Origin: a virus
Virus record (IMG/VR): IMGVR_UViG_3300028384_001047
Span: 1-23,026 of that record
Strand: one strand, 5' to 3'
DNA length: 23,026 nt
The notes under the pieces are model-generated. The model had not been told where the DNA came from. It saw nothing but the letters and a program-made list of their open reading frames with translations, and made no database searches. Positions 1 to 8,165 of the stretch are shown in pieces. Position 1 is the first letter of the stretch, and every line of letters begins with the position of its first letter. Both the position numbers and the translations under genes were made by a program.

Positions 1-864
1 AACATTACCACCGTATACTTCAGTTAAAGTACCCGCAGTGTTAATTAAGAAACCGATATTAGAATTAGCACCAGTATATTTAAGAATATAGTAGTTGCTG
101 ATATCCTCAAACCTTGCGTATAAAGCCTGATCATCACCAATAGCATCTTGAGTTAGTTTAAATTCTGTATCGTGCGTAAAATCACTAGAATGAATATCAA
201 AATCAGCACTTGGAGCAGCTCTTAAAAAGTTAGTACCCTGAAAGTTAAAAGCATGTCCGTCATATATTGCACTTGTAGCTGTAATAGTATGGGCAGAGGG
301 ACTTTCATCAGTTAAGTTTGAATCAAAATTAAGAATGAGTTTAGCGGCAGTGTTATCGCCAATGTCTATCCCTTGATTGCCATATACTACTGAAGGATAA
401 GTATAGGAGTCTGGGGCTTGAAAGACACCTGATAAAAACACCATAAAATCGGTAGAGGAAGAAACATTAACACCTTCAGGAAGAGCAAAAGATTCTGTAT
501 TTGAATTAATTAGAAAAGTATTAGAGTCAACAACTGTCGCGGTTGTATTACCATAGTCTATACTTCTTACAGCTGGAAAAGAGCGAGTAAGCTTAAAACG
601 GGCTGGTAGCGTAACTGTCTTAAGTGTAAGATTAGATGCGTTAGGAGCAGTCAAAAAAGAAACTGTCTGACCTGCGTTTGATATATCATATCCTGTAGTT
701 TGCTGTACAACACCGTCAATAAATGCTACAACTTCGCCACGATGGTCTACAGAGGAACCTAAATTAAAATCTGTTCTTACTGATCCAGTAGAAGTGAAAG
801 TTACATCAGTAATAACACTGAATGCAGTGACGGGGGCGGTTGCGTCATCTGGGTACGTCGCCAT
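1..864 (-). CDS. Tail protein with LamG-type domain (3' end outside window)
   Basis: Not in-frame terminated: 288 codons are open from ATG at 864 to base 1, so the C-terminus lies outside the window. GAGGAGGAG stands just upstream of the ATG, which comes one base after the tape measure stop. Residues 40-90 and 138-160 look like two repeats of a beta module (DGVVQQTTGYDI and SGVFQAPDSYTY) of the kind found in phage tail and fibre proteins. From about residue 175 the sequence fits the start of a LamG/concanavalin-like domain: a LILNFDSNLTDES opening, then FNFQGTNFL and SDFTHDTEFKL. Position straight after the tape measure is where distal tail or tail-tip proteins are encoded. I infer a tail-tip or tail-side protein that binds a carbohydrate or protein on the host surface; the ligand cannot be read from the sequence. 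Confidence 0.75.
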   Translation of the reverse strand, partial: MATYPDDATAPVTAFSVITDVTFTSTGSVRTDFNLGSSVDHRGEVVAFIDGVVQQTTGYDISNAGQTVSFLTAPNASNLTLKTVTLPARFKLTRSFPAVRSIDYGNTTATVVDSNTFLINSNTESFALPEGVNVSSSTDFMVFLSGVFQAPDSYTYPSVVYGNQGIDIGDNTAAKLILNFDSNLTDESPSAHTITATSAIYDGHAFNFQGTNFLRAAPSADFDIHSSDFTHDTEFKLTQDAIGDDQALYARFEDISNYYILKYTGANSNIGFLINTAGTLTEVYGGNV

Positions 865-865
865 T

Positions 866-3800
866 TTATGCTCCTCCTCTTAGAGACTTACGAATTGGAC
901 CGTTATTTCTAAGGTCTCTCATAACAATATCTACAACCATCTTTTCACCGTCAAATCTTGGAGGTGATGCAGTTGCTTCTTGCGGTGTGCCTGTATTAGT
1001 AATGTTAACTGCTACGTCACCACCAGCGTTGCCAGTAGCATTCATAGAGTTCAGCGCTGGAAGACCGATTTGGCTTGCAGAAGAACGCTTCATTACGAAT
1101 TCTCCAGGCTCTAGCATAGCAGGTACTCTGTCTCTCATCATACCACCAGCAGCCATATGAACAATACCACCTGAAGCTTTACCGCCACCAAACAGACCAC
1201 CTAGAGAGCTTAAAAGGCCACCGCCTCCTCCTCCACTACCGAAGGATGAGAAGATGGTAGTACCAACTTCGCCGATTGCGTTGAATACACTACTAAATAC
1301 TCCACTTAGTTTACTACCCATAGAACCAAAAGTTTCAAGTGCGCTATCTTTAAACTGTCCTAGTTTTTCGCCAATGCTTTCAAAAGCTGACACACCTTTT
1401 TCTTTAAGATCGCTCACTACTTCAGTTGGAGTTGATCCGTCTGCACTAGTAGTTAACAATGCTCCGCCAATTACTTTTGCATTATCTGCACCTTTTTCAT
1501 CAAAACCAAATAAGCCACCAAGACCTGACTTGATATTTTCTTGTAAAGGTTTAATTAAAGTCTCTTCTAATACAGACTTACGAACACTTTCAAAGGTCGA
1601 GCGAAGAACATCGCCTAAACCTTCAGTGATCGATTTACCTTGTGCTAAATTATCAAAAGCAGTATTAAAAGCATTACTTACGCCTTCATTTATATTCCCA
1701 ATCACAGCATTACCTAAATCACCGAGAGTTGATGAATCTCTTAGCAACTGACGTTTTCTCTCATCAGCGGCTCTGACTGCTGCTGATCTCTCATCTTCAT
1801 ATCCAGCCTGTTTTGCAGCGAAAGTTTCATTAATTAATTCAATTTCTAAATCTAGGTTATTTTTCTTAAGTTCTAAGATCTCTATTTGATTTTTAACTTC
1901 TTTAGTTGAGGTTTGAGTCTGTAAATCGAGTAATGTTTTCTCAAGTTGAGATTTCTGTTCATTCAAACGAATAAGTAATGTTTGTCTTTCAATTTGCGCA
2001 TCTAATTGTGCATTCTGTCCTGCAGAAGATAAGTCAGCGCCTTCTCTTCTTGAAGATATGATACCTTTCTGAACTTCTTCAATTGATGTTTGCAGACCTC
2101 TAAGACCTGCAAAATCTGACGCAATCTGTTGAGGGCCGCCTGCCTCTTGTATATTCTTGGCTATATCTGCTCTACCTTCTTCCTCTAAAAATGCTTGTAT
2201 TGCCTGAGTAAATTTATTATCAGTAGTCAAAGCTTCGACAAACTTATTTACAACGGCTTGTTGAACTTCAAGCCCTCTAATTTGTCTTTCGAAATTTTCA
2301 TTGTCTAATTGAAACTTTCTTTCTTGTGCATCAATCTGTAGATTTGCAATTTTGTTCTGTTGATCAAGAATAGTTTTCTGACCTTTTCTTTCAATTTCTT
2401 TATCTATAATTTCTTGTTGCGCAAGAATGTTATCTAAAGCTCTAGTTGCTTCTCTAGCAGCCTGTCTTTCTTTAGCGTCAATAATAGCTAATTGATTAGC
2501 CAATTCTAAATCAATTAATTCTCTTTGCTTTGCCTGAAGCTGTGACTGAGATCTTAAGTTAGGAAAAGCCTCAATATCAGAAATGCCTGACTTAGCGGCA
2601 TCAATGCCTGCATTACGTTCTGCTTGTAGTCTAGCTTCTGCAGCTTGAGCTCTTACTTCATCGATGCGTGCTAATATTCTAGACTGGTTGATTTGTTCTT
2701 TTAAAACATCAAGTTCAAATTGGGCTGCAATCTCAGCCTCCTTGATTCTAGCTTTAGCAACATCAAGTGATTTTTCTTCAAGATTTAAAGTTTTCTCAGC
2801 AACCTCAACCTGGGTTTTATTTTGTTCGTTCTGTAAAGCTAGAGCGTTCTGCAGTCTTTGTAAAACTACCTGTTCTCTTTGTAAGGTTAACTGCTCATTT
2901 AACTGGTCTAAAAGATTTTGCCTAGCGATGCGTTCTTTCTCAATTTCTTGAGGTAATTGAATCGCCAATCCGAATAAAGCTTTAACAGCTTTGCTACGAT
3001 TCTCAACTAGTTTTACCTGCTCAGAATCTCTATCAATTGCGTCAGTTTGAAGAGCTTGCAAAACTCTCTCATTCTTAATTTGATCTTCTTGTAATGTAGA
3101 AAGACCTGCTTGACGAGCAAGAAAGTTAGCTTGATTTGCAATCACATCTTCTGCTGATTTTGCAATTCCATCAAACCCGACAGTGCCTAAAGCAATAGCT
3201 TCATCTAAAACTTTATTATATTTACCAAAAATATCATTTAGAGCTTTACCTTGAGTTTCAAGAGCTTTAAGTGATCTGACTTGTTTATCAATATTTTCAG
3301 TCTGTTGTTCTTGTCTTTTTACCTCTTCAGGGTCTCCTCCAAAGACAGCTACTGTGCCTCCAGGACCGCTAACAAGTTTTGTATTTGTATCAATAAAGTC
3401 TTTTAAGGCTTTTCTCGCACCACCAAGTTGTTTTGATAAAGTTTCGGCACTTGCAGAACCGCTTTTAAAAGCTTTATCTGCTTTGTCTAAAGTATTCTCT
3501 AGTAAAACAAAAGTAGTTATTACTTTTTGTTCACTTTCATCTAAATCTGATAGTGACTTATCAGTTACGTCTACGCCTCTAGCAAATTTTAGAAAAGTCT
3601 GGCTTCCATCCTCTGAGATCTGTATTTGATCCTTTAAGATTTGGGCGACTTTAGTAGAAGATAAAGCTAAGTTGCTGGAAATACCGCCTAGTAGTCTCTG
3701 AGCTCCTGCAAAGTCTTGTTGGGCTTTGATTAAGTTTCTTAAAATTACAATGCGCTTTCTATCAGCATCTATTCCTTTTTCTTGTTCTCTAATGAGGGCG

Positions 3801-5506
3801 ATTTGAAGAGTAGTAAGTCTTTTTTGAGACTCACCGAAATCTTGAGCTTCTCTGGCAGTAACTCCTAAAATTCTACCAGCTGATGAGCTAAGTTGGTTGA
3901 AAAAATCCATAGAATTAGCAATTTTATCTATTTCAGCAGAAGTACCACTAATTGTCTCAGATAAATTTTCAATATCTTCTTTAGTAGCACCTACAGATTT
4001 AAGTGTTTCTACTAAGTTACCTCCTGCAGCAGCGTCAACAGCACCAAGAATGCCTACACGAAGATCTTCTGCTCTTTGTGAGGTGTCAATGAACAAATCC
4101 TTAATCTCTTTTAAAAAGTCTCGATCAAACAGCGATCCTGCTAATTGTATAACAGCTAATCCTGTAAACAAGCCACTGATAATACCTCCCAAAACACTAA
4201 ATGCAAGACCTAGCCCACGAACTGATACACCTAATGCATTAGCAATTCTGATGAAGAGTTGTGCACGAATACCCGCGCCTTTAAGAGCCGCATTGTTTTG
4301 AGCAATTAAAGAATTCAATACTTTAAAACGTTCAGAGGTAGGATCAAGCAATGCAAGTTGTGCCTTATATAATTTGTTAGCTCTGTTAATAGCTGAAGCA
4401 GTTCTTAATTGTCCTTTTTCTTGGAAGTTGAGTGTGTCACGTAAAGCAGCCGCCTCACCCTCTCCTTGTCCTGCAATTCTAGATTGAAAAATCTTTAAAC
4501 CAACTGCGCCTTTAGCTCTGCCTACAGATCCTTCTAAAGCATCAGCAGCTTTACTGAAAGAACCCATTTTAGCTGCACTATTAGCTAAAGTTTCCGTAAA
4601 GGCACTTAAGCGTTGAATAGCTCCACCTACAAAACCTCCAATAGCAGAAACAGCTCTGCCAAAAACAAGCCCTAATATTCCACCAAATAGTAGAAGAGCA
4701 TTACCTATATTATTTTTGAAAAACTCTGCCACAGGAGCTAAAACATTTGCAACCAGTATACCAAACTCTGTAGCTAATTCTACAAGAGTTACCCTTAACT
4801 GTTCAAATGTTTTTTGTGAAGAGCTAACACTAGTATCAATAGCTGAGAACTTCTTTTGACCTTCTTCAATTACTGCGTTAACAAATGCTTGTCGTTTTTC
4901 ATAGTTAGTAAGAGAAGAGGCAGCAATATTCAGTTTAGAAGCATAAGCTTCAACAGCTGGATCAATTCTAGTGAAGATACCAAGTTCGTCCAAAAGTTCT
5001 GGTTCAAGTTTTGAAGCACCACGAACAACTCTTTGAAAGGCATCTGTTAAATTACGTCCCAAAGCACGAGAAGCTTTCAAAGAAACCTCTGAAAGCTGTT
5101 CAATCTGATCTGAGTTAAATCCCGCAGAAAGAGCGATGTTGATGTTTTGTGAAGATTCAGCTAGTGTTAACTGAGCTTGAGTTATCTGCTGTACTGAATC
5201 AAGAATAGACTGACCACTTTGACCAATTTCAAGTGCTAAAAGTTTAGTACCACGAACAATTTGTTCAGCTTGCGCAGCTCTTCCAAGTGCGTCAAAAGCT
5301 GCTGTGATAGCAAAAACGTTAGCGGCAGCAGCTGCATAAACACCTACTAAGCCGCCTAATCCGTTTGCCTGAGCTGCAAAAGAACGTCCCGAGGAAGCAG
5401 ACGCCTGCCCTAGTCGGGTTTGGGCGCGACCAACAGCTTCAGTGTCTTTGGCAACTCTGTTAGCGCCTTCGGTTCTAAATCTGGTGGTAATTACTTGTTC
5501 AGCCAA
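866..5506 (-). CDS. Tail tape measure protein
   Basis: At 1546 residues this is the largest gene. Tape measure proteins set tail length, sit in the tube lumen and are ejected with DNA. The N-terminal third is Ala/Gln-rich helix. Hydrophobic stretches lie near residues 269-296 and 430-458. The middle (about 560-1290) is long charged Gln/Glu/Leu/Lys-rich coiled coil. The C-terminal part is glycine-rich and carries VPAMLEPGEFV (1461-1471) followed by IGLPALNSMN, a signature common at the C-terminus of tape measures. The start is TTG, placed directly after the chaperone stop (TAATTG) with GAGAGGAAG upstream; no ATG lies near, so TTG with translational coupling is the best start. At about 0.15 nm per residue, the family rule of thumb, the tail would be roughly 230 nm long. 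Confidence 0.95.
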   Translation of the reverse strand: MAEQVITTRFRTEGANRVAKDTEAVGRAQTRLGQASASSGRSFAAQANGLGGLVGVYAAAAANVFAITAAFDALGRAAQAEQIVRGTKLLALEIGQSGQSILDSVQQITQAQLTLAESSQNINIALSAGFNSDQIEQLSEVSLKASRALGRNLTDAFQRVVRGASKLEPELLDELGIFTRIDPAVEAYASKLNIAASSLTNYEKRQAFVNAVIEEGQKKFSAIDTSVSSSQKTFEQLRVTLVELATEFGILVANVLAPVAEFFKNNIGNALLLFGGILGLVFGRAVSAIGGFVGGAIQRLSAFTETLANSAAKMGSFSKAADALEGSVGRAKGAVGLKIFQSRIAGQGEGEAAALRDTLNFQEKGQLRTASAINRANKLYKAQLALLDPTSERFKVLNSLIAQNNAALKGAGIRAQLFIRIANALGVSVRGLGLAFSVLGGIISGLFTGLAVIQLAGSLFDRDFLKEIKDLFIDTSQRAEDLRVGILGAVDAAAGGNLVETLKSVGATKEDIENLSETISGTSAEIDKIANSMDFFNQLSSSAGRILGVTAREAQDFGESQKRLTTLQIALIREQEKGIDADRKRIVILRNLIKAQQDFAGAQRLLGGISSNLALSSTKVAQILKDQIQISEDGSQTFLKFARGVDVTDKSLSDLDESEQKVITTFVLLENTLDKADKAFKSGSASAETLSKQLGGARKALKDFIDTNTKLVSGPGGTVAVFGGDPEEVKRQEQQTENIDKQVRSLKALETQGKALNDIFGKYNKVLDEAIALGTVGFDGIAKSAEDVIANQANFLARQAGLSTLQEDQIKNERVLQALQTDAIDRDSEQVKLVENRSKAVKALFGLAIQLPQEIEKERIARQNLLDQLNEQLTLQREQVVLQRLQNALALQNEQNKTQVEVAEKTLNLEEKSLDVAKARIKEAEIAAQFELDVLKEQINQSRILARIDEVRAQAAEARLQAERNAGIDAAKSGISDIEAFPNLRSQSQLQAKQRELIDLELANQLAIIDAKERQAAREATRALDNILAQQEIIDKEIERKGQKTILDQQNKIANLQIDAQERKFQLDNENFERQIRGLEVQQAVVNKFVEALTTDNKFTQAIQAFLEEEGRADIAKNIQEAGGPQQIASDFAGLRGLQTSIEEVQKGIISSRREGADLSSAGQNAQLDAQIERQTLLIRLNEQKSQLEKTLLDLQTQTSTKEVKNQIEILELKKNNLDLEIELINETFAAKQAGYEDERSAAVRAADERKRQLLRDSSTLGDLGNAVIGNINEGVSNAFNTAFDNLAQGKSITEGLGDVLRSTFESVRKSVLEETLIKPLQENIKSGLGGLFGFDEKGADNAKVIGGALLTTSADGSTPTEVVSDLKEKGVSAFESIGEKLGQFKDSALETFGSMGSKLSGVFSSVFNAIGEVGTTIFSSFGSGGGGGGLLSSLGGLFGGGKASGGIVHMAAGGMMRDRVPAMLEPGEFVMKRSSASQIGLPALNSMNATGNAGGDVAVNITNTGTPQEATASPPRFDGEKMVVDIVMRDLRNNGPIRKSLRGGA

Positions 5507-5875
5507 TTATCTTCCTCTCTTAGCTTTAGAAAGCTGTTCCTGCTCTTTTCTCTTTTGTGCGTAGTATTTTCCTAGTTCATCTTCGCACACTTTGAGTAGT
5601 TCAAAGACTTCACGTTGTTGATCAATACCATATATGTTCATAATATCGATTAACCCGCCGTAATCTTTACCGAGCCAGAGACCATTCATGCCTTCCCATT
5701 TATCTGGTAATGCATTAATCATAACTAAAGCTTGTTGAGCTTCTAAAGAAAAAGTTGAAGGATCTTTCGGTATATCTTCTTCTTTAGGTTCTACCCCCAT
5801 CTGTTCACATATAGTAAAATATTGTTCTACTGATATTCCACCACCGTGTAAACTAGTCTGAAGGTAGTCTTTTAG
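5507..5875 (-). CDS. Tail assembly chaperone, frameshift-encoded T part
   Basis: The -1 frame is open from the slippery site at 5875 to the stop at 5507 (122 codons before the stop). An ATG at 5800 (MGVEPKEED) would give only 97 residues, and no Shine-Dalgarno site is evident before it. The region between 5800 and the slippery site is fully open in this frame (CTA AAA GAC TAC CTT ...), which is what a G-T fusion needs. Joined to the upstream frame the product is 265 residues. By analogy with lambda gpG/gpGT, the short form coats the tape measure and the long form recruits tube subunits. The T part is rich in charged helix and ends in a Lys/Arg/Gln tail. It touches the tape measure start. Confidence 0.8.
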   Translation of the reverse strand, partial: LKDYLQTSLHGGGISVEQYFTICEQMGVEPKEEDIPKDPSTFSLEAQQALVMINALPDKWEGMNGLWLGKDYGGLIDIMNIYGIDQQREVFELLKVCEDELGKYYAQKRKEQEQLSKAKRGR

Positions 5876-6303
5876 TTTTTTGCGTCTGTCTCAGCTTTTT
5901 TCTTTGAGAATTGTTCAAAATCGTTCATAGTATCTGTGATAAACTGATCAAAGATAGTTGAATTTTTTAACAACTCAATCGCATCTTCATTACTATAATC
6001 GATATTTTCTTCACCGTCCATTCCTGAAATGTCAACAGGCATTAAAGCAGGCATGTGTTTAATTTTTAGACCTTTCCATCCAATAATAGCTTTTTCAGCA
6101 TAATTTTCAAGAAAGCGATCATTATCGACTTCTTCTTCACGCTGACGTGTACGCTTATTAAATTTGAATGTAAGTGAAGCATTGCGAATTTTCATTAAAT
6201 CTTCGCGGGTAAGATATTTAAGATTGATCTCAAAACCTTCAATATCTGGGAATTCTGCCCAGACAGAAGATTGTTCAGCAATCATATTTTTAATTTTACT
6301 CAT
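5872..6303 (-). CDS. Tail assembly chaperone G (zero frame)
   Basis: 143 residues, located between the tube protein and the tape measure, the standard place for the G chaperone of long-tailed phages. The sequence is charged and mostly helical, with a central KYLTREDLMKIRNA stretch and an acidic C-terminal half. Its last sense codons are GCA AAA AAC followed by TAA, giving an A AAA AAC slippery heptamer right before the stop. The start ATG follows GAGGGGAAACC, whose GAGG is a Shine-Dalgarno match 7 bases from the ATG. That ribosome-binding site is part of the inverted repeats of the leader at 6304-6416. Identity rests on position, length and the frameshift; I recognise no catalytic motif and none is expected. 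Confidence 0.85.
   Translation of the reverse strand: MSKIKNMIAEQSSVWAEFPDIEGFEINLKYLTREDLMKIRNASLTFKFNKRTRQREEEVDNDRFLENYAEKAIIGWKGLKIKHMPALMPVDISGMDGEENIDYSNEDAIELLKNSTIFDQFITDTMNDFEQFSKKKAETDAKN
5875..5881 (-). other. Programmed -1 ribosomal frameshift site A AAA AAC
   Basis: Read on the minus strand in zero frame the codons are GCA AAA AAC TAA, so the last A of GCA plus AAA AAC forms the canonical X XXY YYZ heptamer A AAA AAC. Slipping back one base continues as CTA AAA GAC and stays open into the downstream frame down to 5507. About 6 bases after the heptamer, ACTACC can pair with GGTGGT (one G-U) across a 17-base loop, a possible stimulatory hairpin. Tail chaperone frameshifting is conserved in long-tailed phages, which strengthens the call. 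Confidence 0.88.
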
Positions 6304-6416
6304 GGTTTCCCCTCATAGTGTAAGTGTCCATCACATATCTGCTCTTCGTAGGTGAGGGGGAACCTTGAATCGCAAGTGACGGACACTCTCTGGTTGTTAA
6401 ATAATGTTCCCCCTCA
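6304..6416 (-). promoter_or_regulatory. Structured leader RNA before tail chaperone
   Basis: The 125-base gap between tube protein and chaperone contains five related arms. In RNA order they are A (6416-6406, TGAGGGGGAAC), B (6387-6376, AGTGTCCGTCAC), A' (6364-6353, GGTTCCCCCTCA), B' (6334-6323, GTGATGGACACT) and A'' (6315-6304, TGAGGGGAAACC). A and A' pair perfectly over 11 bases. B and B' pair over 12 with one G-U. A' and A'' pair over 12 with one mismatch, and A'' holds the chaperone Shine-Dalgarno sequence and abuts its ATG. A-B-A'-B' is a pseudoknot order, and A:A' excludes A':A''. There is no U-tract, so it is not an ordinary terminator. Switching between the two folds is my inference from base pairing. 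Confidence 0.65.
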
Positions 6417-6428
6417 GAAACATTTTAA

Positions 6429-7700
6429 TTATGATTTTTTAGCAAAAACCGTTACTTCGCCACCATCACCACGTGAAGCTGTAGGCTCCTGACCAACAAA
6501 GTTCACGGTCATGGAGATAACATCGTCTGTAGCGACTTGTGGGAATTCAAACTGTGTAGCATCGAGCTGGAAGGCAACGTATGGTGCTGTTGTACCACCG
6601 ATGATCAAGTTTGCATTTGAAGTTTGTGCTGAAGATGTACGTGAATCTTCAGAAATGTTACGCAGGAATCCTGCTGATTCTAAATCACCTGTACGTAGGT
6701 ACATAGTCGCAGAACCTGTTACGGCGCGAGTACCCATAAACTGACCAATCGGCTCGTTCAAAGCTGAAATTTCTTCAGGTGTCAGGTAAGTAATGTTGTT
6801 ATTGTAATCAAAGCTCAGTGCTGTTACTGGGAAGACAAACTTCTCATCAGCTGCACCAGCAGAAGCTTTATGGTGGAACTCAATAGCACTCAGACGATTC
6901 TTGATGAATGAGTTTGTGCCGACTGTTCCAGCTACGTTCATTTGACCATATGGATGGTACGCGGCTTCTTCTGATTCTTCTGAAGCGTTTGAGTTAGCGG
7001 TTACTGTTGTACCGTTGTTAAGAACACCGCCGAATACTGAAACAGCATTGTCACGAGGTGTACCTGTAACTTCTTTCATTGTTGTACCAAAACCAGCCCA
7101 GGTAACTGTAGCAATTTCTTCAATACCTGCGTCAACAGTTGCCTGATTGACTGTAGCATTTGATACCTGATAAATAACGTTATCAAGCTTGAAGTAAATG
7201 TGATTTTCTGTACCAGTTGAGAAGTTTGAACGGGTAGAGTGTGAACCTGTACCAGCAGCTACATTTGTTGTTTGAAGCTTACCACCGTCTGCCCATATTG
7301 ACTGCTCATTAGCACCAGAAGCGACTTTCGTATTTGATACAAGTGACTGCCACATAAACCAGTCAGCTACAGGCTTAACGTTACCTGTTTGTGTAGTTCC
7401 TGCAGCAGAACCACCAGCGGTTGCACCAGTGTTTACATCAGTTGGACGTAAATATACCTGGAAATTCCAGTCAACTGGGTTAATAGCAGTATTAAAACGT
7501 TGCTGCGAACGGTCAGGGTTTGTACCTGATTCAAGTGAAGTAATGTCCTGAGTAGCGGCAGACGAAGTCACTGCAAAGCCAGCCAACACTTCTAATTTCC
7601 ATGTGTTAGAAGGTTTCATAGCTGTAACAGCCGCACCATTGATCAAGTCAATAGTAGACATGAACACTTCTGAATTTCTCTGTAGATTAAGAGATGCCAT
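6429..7700 (-). CDS. Major tail tube protein
   Basis: 423 residues with ATG at 7700 preceded by AAGGAG at good spacing. The sequence is Thr/Ser/Ala/Gly-rich, rich in predicted beta strand and has few charged blocks. It has features expected of a tube subunit: an N-terminal segment (MASLNLQRNSEVF, then INGAAVTAMKPSNTWKLEVL), repeated short strands, and a C-terminal half ending in VISMTVNFVGQEP. It is followed by the G/GT chaperone genes and the tape measure, the usual order for siphoviruses. It is longer than the roughly 200-residue lambda-type tube, so it may carry an extra surface domain. I see no clear Ig-like motif. A sheath gene would be expected here in a contractile phage and is absent. 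Confidence 0.8.
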   Translation of the reverse strand: MASLNLQRNSEVFMSTIDLINGAAVTAMKPSNTWKLEVLAGFAVTSSAATQDITSLESGTNPDRSQQRFNTAINPVDWNFQVYLRPTDVNTGATAGGSAAGTTQTGNVKPVADWFMWQSLVSNTKVASGANEQSIWADGGKLQTTNVAAGTGSHSTRSNFSTGTENHIYFKLDNVIYQVSNATVNQATVDAGIEEIATVTWAGFGTTMKEVTGTPRDNAVSVFGGVLNNGTTVTANSNASEESEEAAYHPYGQMNVAGTVGTNSFIKNRLSAIEFHHKASAGAADEKFVFPVTALSFDYNNNITYLTPEEISALNEPIGQFMGTRAVTGSATMYLRTGDLESAGFLRNISEDSRTSSAQTSNANLIIGGTTAPYVAFQLDATQFEFPQVATDDVISMTVNFVGQEPTASRGDGGEVTVFAKKS

Positions 7701-7711
7701 GTTTTTTCTCC

Positions 7712-8164
7712 TTAATTATTCAGTCTATAGACTGTTGTTAGTTCAATTTCTGCTAGACCGTATGGATGTGCTAAACCTTCGTCAGTTGAAATATTATCTA
7801 TAGTTATATCTTGTATTCCAATGTCAGGTCTATCTTCCAATGAATAAATAACGTGTTCAATATCTTGAACTAAGTCATCGGCTAGACTTTGAGAATTATC
7901 TTCTCCGTATACATATGCTCTTATAGTAACGTCTAACTGTGCTACCGTCAAATCTTTAGAATTAAAGTTTCTTAATTCGGTCCCAGCAGATATATAGACC
8001 GCTGGAAAGTCATTTACTTCATCTAAAAACCTTAGTTTTCTGTATACATTATTGAATAGATTATTATTGTAAGTATATGCTGGATTGTACGTTGAAGTAC
8101 CCCCATTAATATTCTTTAACTCTAAAACAATGTATTCAACAATTTCTTTTCTTCTTGAGGCCAT
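7712..8164 (-). CDS. Tail terminator / tail completion protein
   Basis: 150 residues, upstream of the tube gene, at the head-tail junction position. Terminator proteins cap the tail tube and join it to the neck. Visible features are an N-terminal helix (KEIVEYIVLELKNI), a central strand-rich part (FPAVYISAGTEL, then AQLDVTIRAYVYG), a helix with acidic residues (LADDLVQDIEHVIYSL) and a final strand ELTTVYRL. This alternation fits the lambda gpU/HK97 tail terminator fold. The ATG at 8164 follows AAAGGG, which overlaps the end of the previous gene; the two genes are separated by one base. Identity is from fold pattern and gene order, not from a unique motif. Confidence 0.65.
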   Translation of the reverse strand: MASRRKEIVEYIVLELKNINGGTSTYNPAYTYNNNLFNNVYRKLRFLDEVNDFPAVYISAGTELRNFNSKDLTVAQLDVTIRAYVYGEDNSQSLADDLVQDIEHVIYSLEDRPDIGIQDITIDNISTDEGLAHPYGLAEIELTTVYRLNN

Positions 8165-8165
8165 T

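Noticed and set aside
866-4301. Several plus-strand open frames inside the tape measure region
   Set aside because: They are antisense to a 1546-codon frame with clear tape measure features, have Ser/Phe/Leu-heavy composition typical of reverse-strand shadows, and no ribosome-binding sites.
6304-6428. Ordinary terminator between tube and chaperone genes
   Set aside because: Strong stems are present but no U-run follows any of them, so the regulatory leader reading fits better.
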